From: Verrucomicrobiaceae bacterium UBA1938
GTDB taxonomy: Bacteria > Verrucomicrobiota > Verrucomicrobiia > Verrucomicrobiales > Verrucomicrobiaceae
Direction of reading: 5' to 3'
Length of the DNA: 64,000 nt
Assembly: GCA_002336895.1 (NCBI GenBank)
Contig: DDFC01000020.1
Location: forward strand, 20,097 to 84,096
Every line of letters starts with the position of its first letter. The first letter of the stretch is position 1. Shown here in pieces: positions 61,497 through 64,000 of this stretch. The notes below the pieces were generated by a model. The model worked only from the letters and a program-made list of their open reading frames with translations. It did not search any database and was not told where the DNA came from. A program made the translations under genes and the position numbers.

Positions 61497-61878
61497 AAGT
61501 GGTGCGATGCCAGATCATGTTCATGACGCCGTCGGTATGACGCATCAGCTCGTCGTTTGCGAATCGCAGTGTTTCGATGCCTTGAGATCGTAAGAAGGCA
61601 TCCCTTGCTTTGTCGCGCTGCTTTCCTTCTGCGGTGTTGTGCTGGCCGCCATCCAGTTCAATCGACAGCTTCAAATCTGCGCAGTAGAAATCGAGTCCGT
61701 AAGGAGCCACCGGATGCTGGCGGCGGAACTTACGTTTGTTCATGCGGCGGTTTCGCAGGCAGGCCCATAGGAGAGCTTCGGGTTCGGTGGCGTCGTGGCG
61801 GAGCTTGCGGGCGAACTCGATGAGAGGAAGACGTTCGCCGGTGATTTCATGGCGGATTTCTTCGAGGCGTGTGAGCAT
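61450..61878 (-). CDS. DUF559 endonuclease-like protein
   Basis: 142 residues of the Vsr/DUF559 type: LRHDATEPEALLWACLRNRR, KFRRQHPVAPYGLDFYCADL, LSIELDGGQHNTAEGKQRD and RDAFLRSQGIETLRFANDEL hold the acidic residues of the restriction-endonuclease-like fold. Often found as mobile cargo. The C-terminal 20 residues run into the lipase-like gene. Confidence 0.88.
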   Translation of the reverse strand: MLTRLEEIRHEITGERLPLIEFARKLRHDATEPEALLWACLRNRRMNKRKFRRQHPVAPYGLDFYCADLKLSIELDGGQHNTAEGKQRDKARDAFLRSQGIETLRFANDELMRHTDGVMNMIWHRTTFIQQNSPSSKTGSPP

Positions 61879-61927
61879 GGGTGACTAAAGCAAGAGATGC
61901 GGGGAAGCGTCAACGGGACTTTGAGCG

Positions 61928-62103
61928 GCCCCTCCCCCAGCCTCTCCCCGAAGTAATGATTCACCAATGCATGTTCTCGACGGGGAGAGGGGTATGCGTC
62001 GTGGCCCCAGGTTCGCTTTCGAGGTGGTCTAATGCGAATCCCCTCCCCCGTCCCAGACTCCGCTGCTCGATGATAAGCTTCGGGGAGAGGCCGGGTGAGG
62101 GGG
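61928..62103. repeat. Nested inverted-repeat element
   Basis: Outer arms: GCCCCTCCCCCAGCCTCTCC at 61928 onward, continuing CCGAAG, and CTTCGGGGAGAGGCCGGGTG from 62078. Inner arms: GACGGGGAGAGGGG near 61980 and CCCCTCCCCCGTCC near 62040. It looks like a small non-autonomous mobile or structural element between DUF559 and the pyrophosphatase gene. Nothing else is seen in 61879-62130. Confidence 0.65.
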
Positions 62104-62130
62104 CGATACTCTGATCACGTTAGTCTTAAC

Positions 62131-63885
62131 TCACGGCGCCGCCAGTTTGGTGACGACGTGGCTCATGTAGGGGAAAAGCTGTTTTTTGCGGCTGACGACG
62201 CCGGCCATGTCGTAAACGTGCTCCTTGGCCTGGGGGTAGTCGATGGCGTCGATGACGCGCTGGTCTCCGGCCACGAGCAAGACGCTGTGGTGGCGGGTGA
62301 TGTCGGTGACCATGAGGCAGGCGAAGTGGAGATTGTGCTTGGAGAGCAGGGCCTGCAGCGCGCCTTGGAGGTCTGACTCGCGTTTCCAGAATTCGTCGAG
62401 ACCGAGCTCCTCGATCTGGGAGATGCTGATGTGCCAGCCGTTTTCCTCGAAGACCTTGCGGTCGCTTTCCAACGCGCGGTCAGGGGTGTTCTCCCGCAGC
62501 ATGGAGCCGGCGGCGAAGAAGTCTTTGACGAACTGGGCGCTGTCAATGCCGCCAATGCCGCTGAGCCACTCCAGAATCTCCTTGTCGGTGCTCGTGGTGG
62601 TGGGGCTGGTGAGGTGGAGGGTGTCGGAGATGATGCCAGCGCAGAGGCAGATGGCGGTGGCCTTGTCCGGTGCGGCTCCGCGCATGCGGTACATGATGCC
62701 CACGATGGTGCAGCTGCTGCCCACGGGCTCATTGATGAAGCGGATGGGCTCCTTGGTGCGCAGGTTGCCGCTGAGGCGGTGGTGGTCGATCACCTCGATG
62801 ATCTCCGCTTCGTCAGCACCGGCAACGGCCTGGGCGAATTCATTGTGGTCCACCAGCACGAGCTTCATGCGCGGCAGGTCGATGAGGTCGGACTTGGAGA
62901 AGACGCCGAGGAGTCTCTGGGTTTCCTCATCCACCACGGGGAAGAGCGGCTGGCTGGAATGCTGAGCTGCGGGTACGATCTCGCGCAGCGGGGTGCGGGA
63001 GCCGAAGGAGAGAAACTCATGCGTCAGCGCCTCGCCGATGGGGCGGGAGAAACGCAGCAGCTGGGAGGTGCTGGCGGTGTCGTAGGGCGAGTAAATGACG
63101 GCCACGCCTTTCTCCGCCGCACGTTTGAGGATGCTGGATTCCGCCTTGAACTTGCCGGTGATGATGAGGCAGCGTGCGTTCATCTCGATGGCCAGCTCAT
63201 GGATCTCCGGGCGGTCGCCGGTGACCATGACGAGGAGGCTGGGCGGGAACTGCTGAGCGCGCTTGCGGGTGGTCTCAAGGCTGGAGGCGGCGACCACGAG
63301 CACGAAGTCCTGGATCTTTTCCAGCTCATGAGCGGCGGCACCCAGGATGCCGTCGAGCGCGTTGACGATGTTCAGGAGGCTGCTGCGCACCTCGCGGTTG
63401 GCGGCGTCCGTTTTGTCATTGGTCTGCGCCGGCAGAAAGAGCTGTGCCAGCTCCTGCACGGCGGGCATGCCCAGCAGTCTTCCTTCTTCATCCACGATGG
63501 GGATGCTGCGGAAGTTGTGGATCATCATCATGCGGTACACCGAGAGGAAGGTCTGGTGCGGGCTGGCGGTGAAGACATCGCGCCGGCAGATGGTGGCGGC
63601 GGTGGGCCGCACATCCAGCAGCAGGGTGGGGCCGGGCACGCCTGCGGTCTGCAGCACCCAGTTGGTGCGCACGCTGAGCTCCCCGCAGCAGGCGGCCACC
63701 GCTTTCATGCCGCGCACATCGCGCAGAAACGCCGCATAGCCGATGGCCGAGCAGATGGCATCCGTATCCGGGTTGCGGTGTCCGATCACGTGGATGGTGT
63801 CCGGCGTGGTGGATTGATGCAGCGAGCTGGGGATGCGGATCATCGGCGACGAGCTGCTCGTCGCAGCTGTTTCAGAGGCGGCCAT
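62131..63885 (-). CDS. Family II (manganese-type) inorganic pyrophosphatase with CBS and DRTGG domains
   Basis: Hydrolyses pyrophosphate; the CBS pair regulates it through adenine nucleotides. 584 residues: DHH core start HVIGHRNPDTDAICSAIGYA, first CBS (about 100-150), a DRTGG-like middle domain (about 210-300), second CBS (about 310-350), DHH motif EVIDHHRLSG and DHHA2 domain at the C-terminus (FINEPVGSSCTIVGIMYRMR, CAGIISDTLHLTSPTTT). Metal ligands His, Asp and His-His are present. The N-terminal 28 residues are Ser-rich; a start at 63843 (MIRIPSS) is possible. Confidence 0.93.
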   Translation of the reverse strand: MAASETAATSSSSPMIRIPSSLHQSTTPDTIHVIGHRNPDTDAICSAIGYAAFLRDVRGMKAVAACCGELSVRTNWVLQTAGVPGPTLLLDVRPTAATICRRDVFTASPHQTFLSVYRMMMIHNFRSIPIVDEEGRLLGMPAVQELAQLFLPAQTNDKTDAANREVRSSLLNIVNALDGILGAAAHELEKIQDFVLVVAASSLETTRKRAQQFPPSLLVMVTGDRPEIHELAIEMNARCLIITGKFKAESSILKRAAEKGVAVIYSPYDTASTSQLLRFSRPIGEALTHEFLSFGSRTPLREIVPAAQHSSQPLFPVVDEETQRLLGVFSKSDLIDLPRMKLVLVDHNEFAQAVAGADEAEIIEVIDHHRLSGNLRTKEPIRFINEPVGSSCTIVGIMYRMRGAAPDKATAICLCAGIISDTLHLTSPTTTSTDKEILEWLSGIGGIDSAQFVKDFFAAGSMLRENTPDRALESDRKVFEENGWHISISQIEELGLDEFWKRESDLQGALQALLSKHNLHFACLMVTDITRHHSVLLVAGDQRVIDAIDYPQAKEHVYDMAGVVSRKKQLFPYMSHVVTKLAAP

Positions 63886-63916
63886 GCGGGTGGGGTGGAG
63901 GGGAGGCCGGAATCAC

Positions 63917-64000
63917 TCAGGCAAAACCCAGCGCGGTGATGCGGGCATGCACGGCGTCCTTGTTTTCAAGAAGCTCGGCGATGGGATCCCACTTGCCGGT
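63917..64000 (-). CDS. C-terminal end of an unidentified protein (partial)
   Basis: The last 27 codons and stop of a gene that runs out of the window: TGKWDPIAELLENKDAVHAR then ITALGFA. No family can be told from this. It is read in the same direction as the pyrophosphatase gene. Confidence 0.55.
   Translation of the reverse strand, partial: TGKWDPIAELLENKDAVHARITALGFA

Noticed and set aside
62431..63939. A 502-codon + strand frame opposite the pyrophosphatase
   Set aside because: Gly/Ala/Asp/His-rich shadow of a gene with clear DHH and CBS motifs.

Overview
This window looks like chromosome from a Verrucomicrobiota bacterium, close to Prosthecobacter or another Verrucomicrobiaceae. The main reason is the giant secreted protein at 54145-59250 (planctomycete-type cytochrome c, WD40, DUF1549 and DUF1553), a hallmark of Planctomycetes and Verrucomicrobia. 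GC-rich housekeeping genes and dispersed palindromic repeats agree with this. The genus is an inference.

Most of the window is housekeeping. From left to right: prfC (partial); an AT-richer island (about 1030-5970); a broken toxin-antitoxin pair; truA-ruvX-manC; a frameshifted GIY-YIG gene beside tRNA-Ser(CGA); a 3-methyladenine glycosylase and a Nif3-like gene; gluQ; hemL; a run of small redox and envelope genes; pyrR-pyrB; a TerC-like protein; two Hsp20 genes behind a strong sigma-54 promoter motif; an amino-acid permease; aroF; and a cytochrome-oxidase assembly set (DUF420, SCO, ctaB) downstream of grpE-dnaJ. Then come a STAS/PP2C pair, priA, the c-di-AMP/peptidoglycan unit cdaA-cdaR-like-glmM, bioD, PAP2 and GT39 membrane enzymes, folC, a NYN/LOTUS-like protein and an M48 protease.

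Three regions are accessory. (1) The island at 1482-5966 carries a helix-turn-helix protein, a protein I recognise as a tRNA-dependent cyclodipeptide synthase (catalytic Ser32, Tyr169 and Glu173 align with AlbC), a sodium/solute-symporter-type permease and a DUF4062 protein with a C-terminal winged helix. I know of no described system with this composition, and it is the best candidate for a new one. (2) 46403-53979 is a complete Wadjet (JetABCD) SMC-like anti-plasmid system, with a nucleotidyltransferase-fold gene and a small partner inserted between jetA and jetB. (3) 59250-62130 is a rearranged patch: a ParE-type toxin-antitoxin pair, a truncated duplicate of a lipase-like gene joined to the 3' tail of a second DUF1553 gene, the intact lipase-like gene, a DUF559 nuclease-like gene and a nested inverted repeat.

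The two longest non-coding stretches (22604-23261 and 28026-28559) each hold a copy of a roughly 210-bp dispersed repeat. The first also contains the sigma-54 promoter and a possible activator site for the heat-shock pair. The second also contains a large nested palindrome. I saw no CRISPR array, rRNA or intact insertion sequence.
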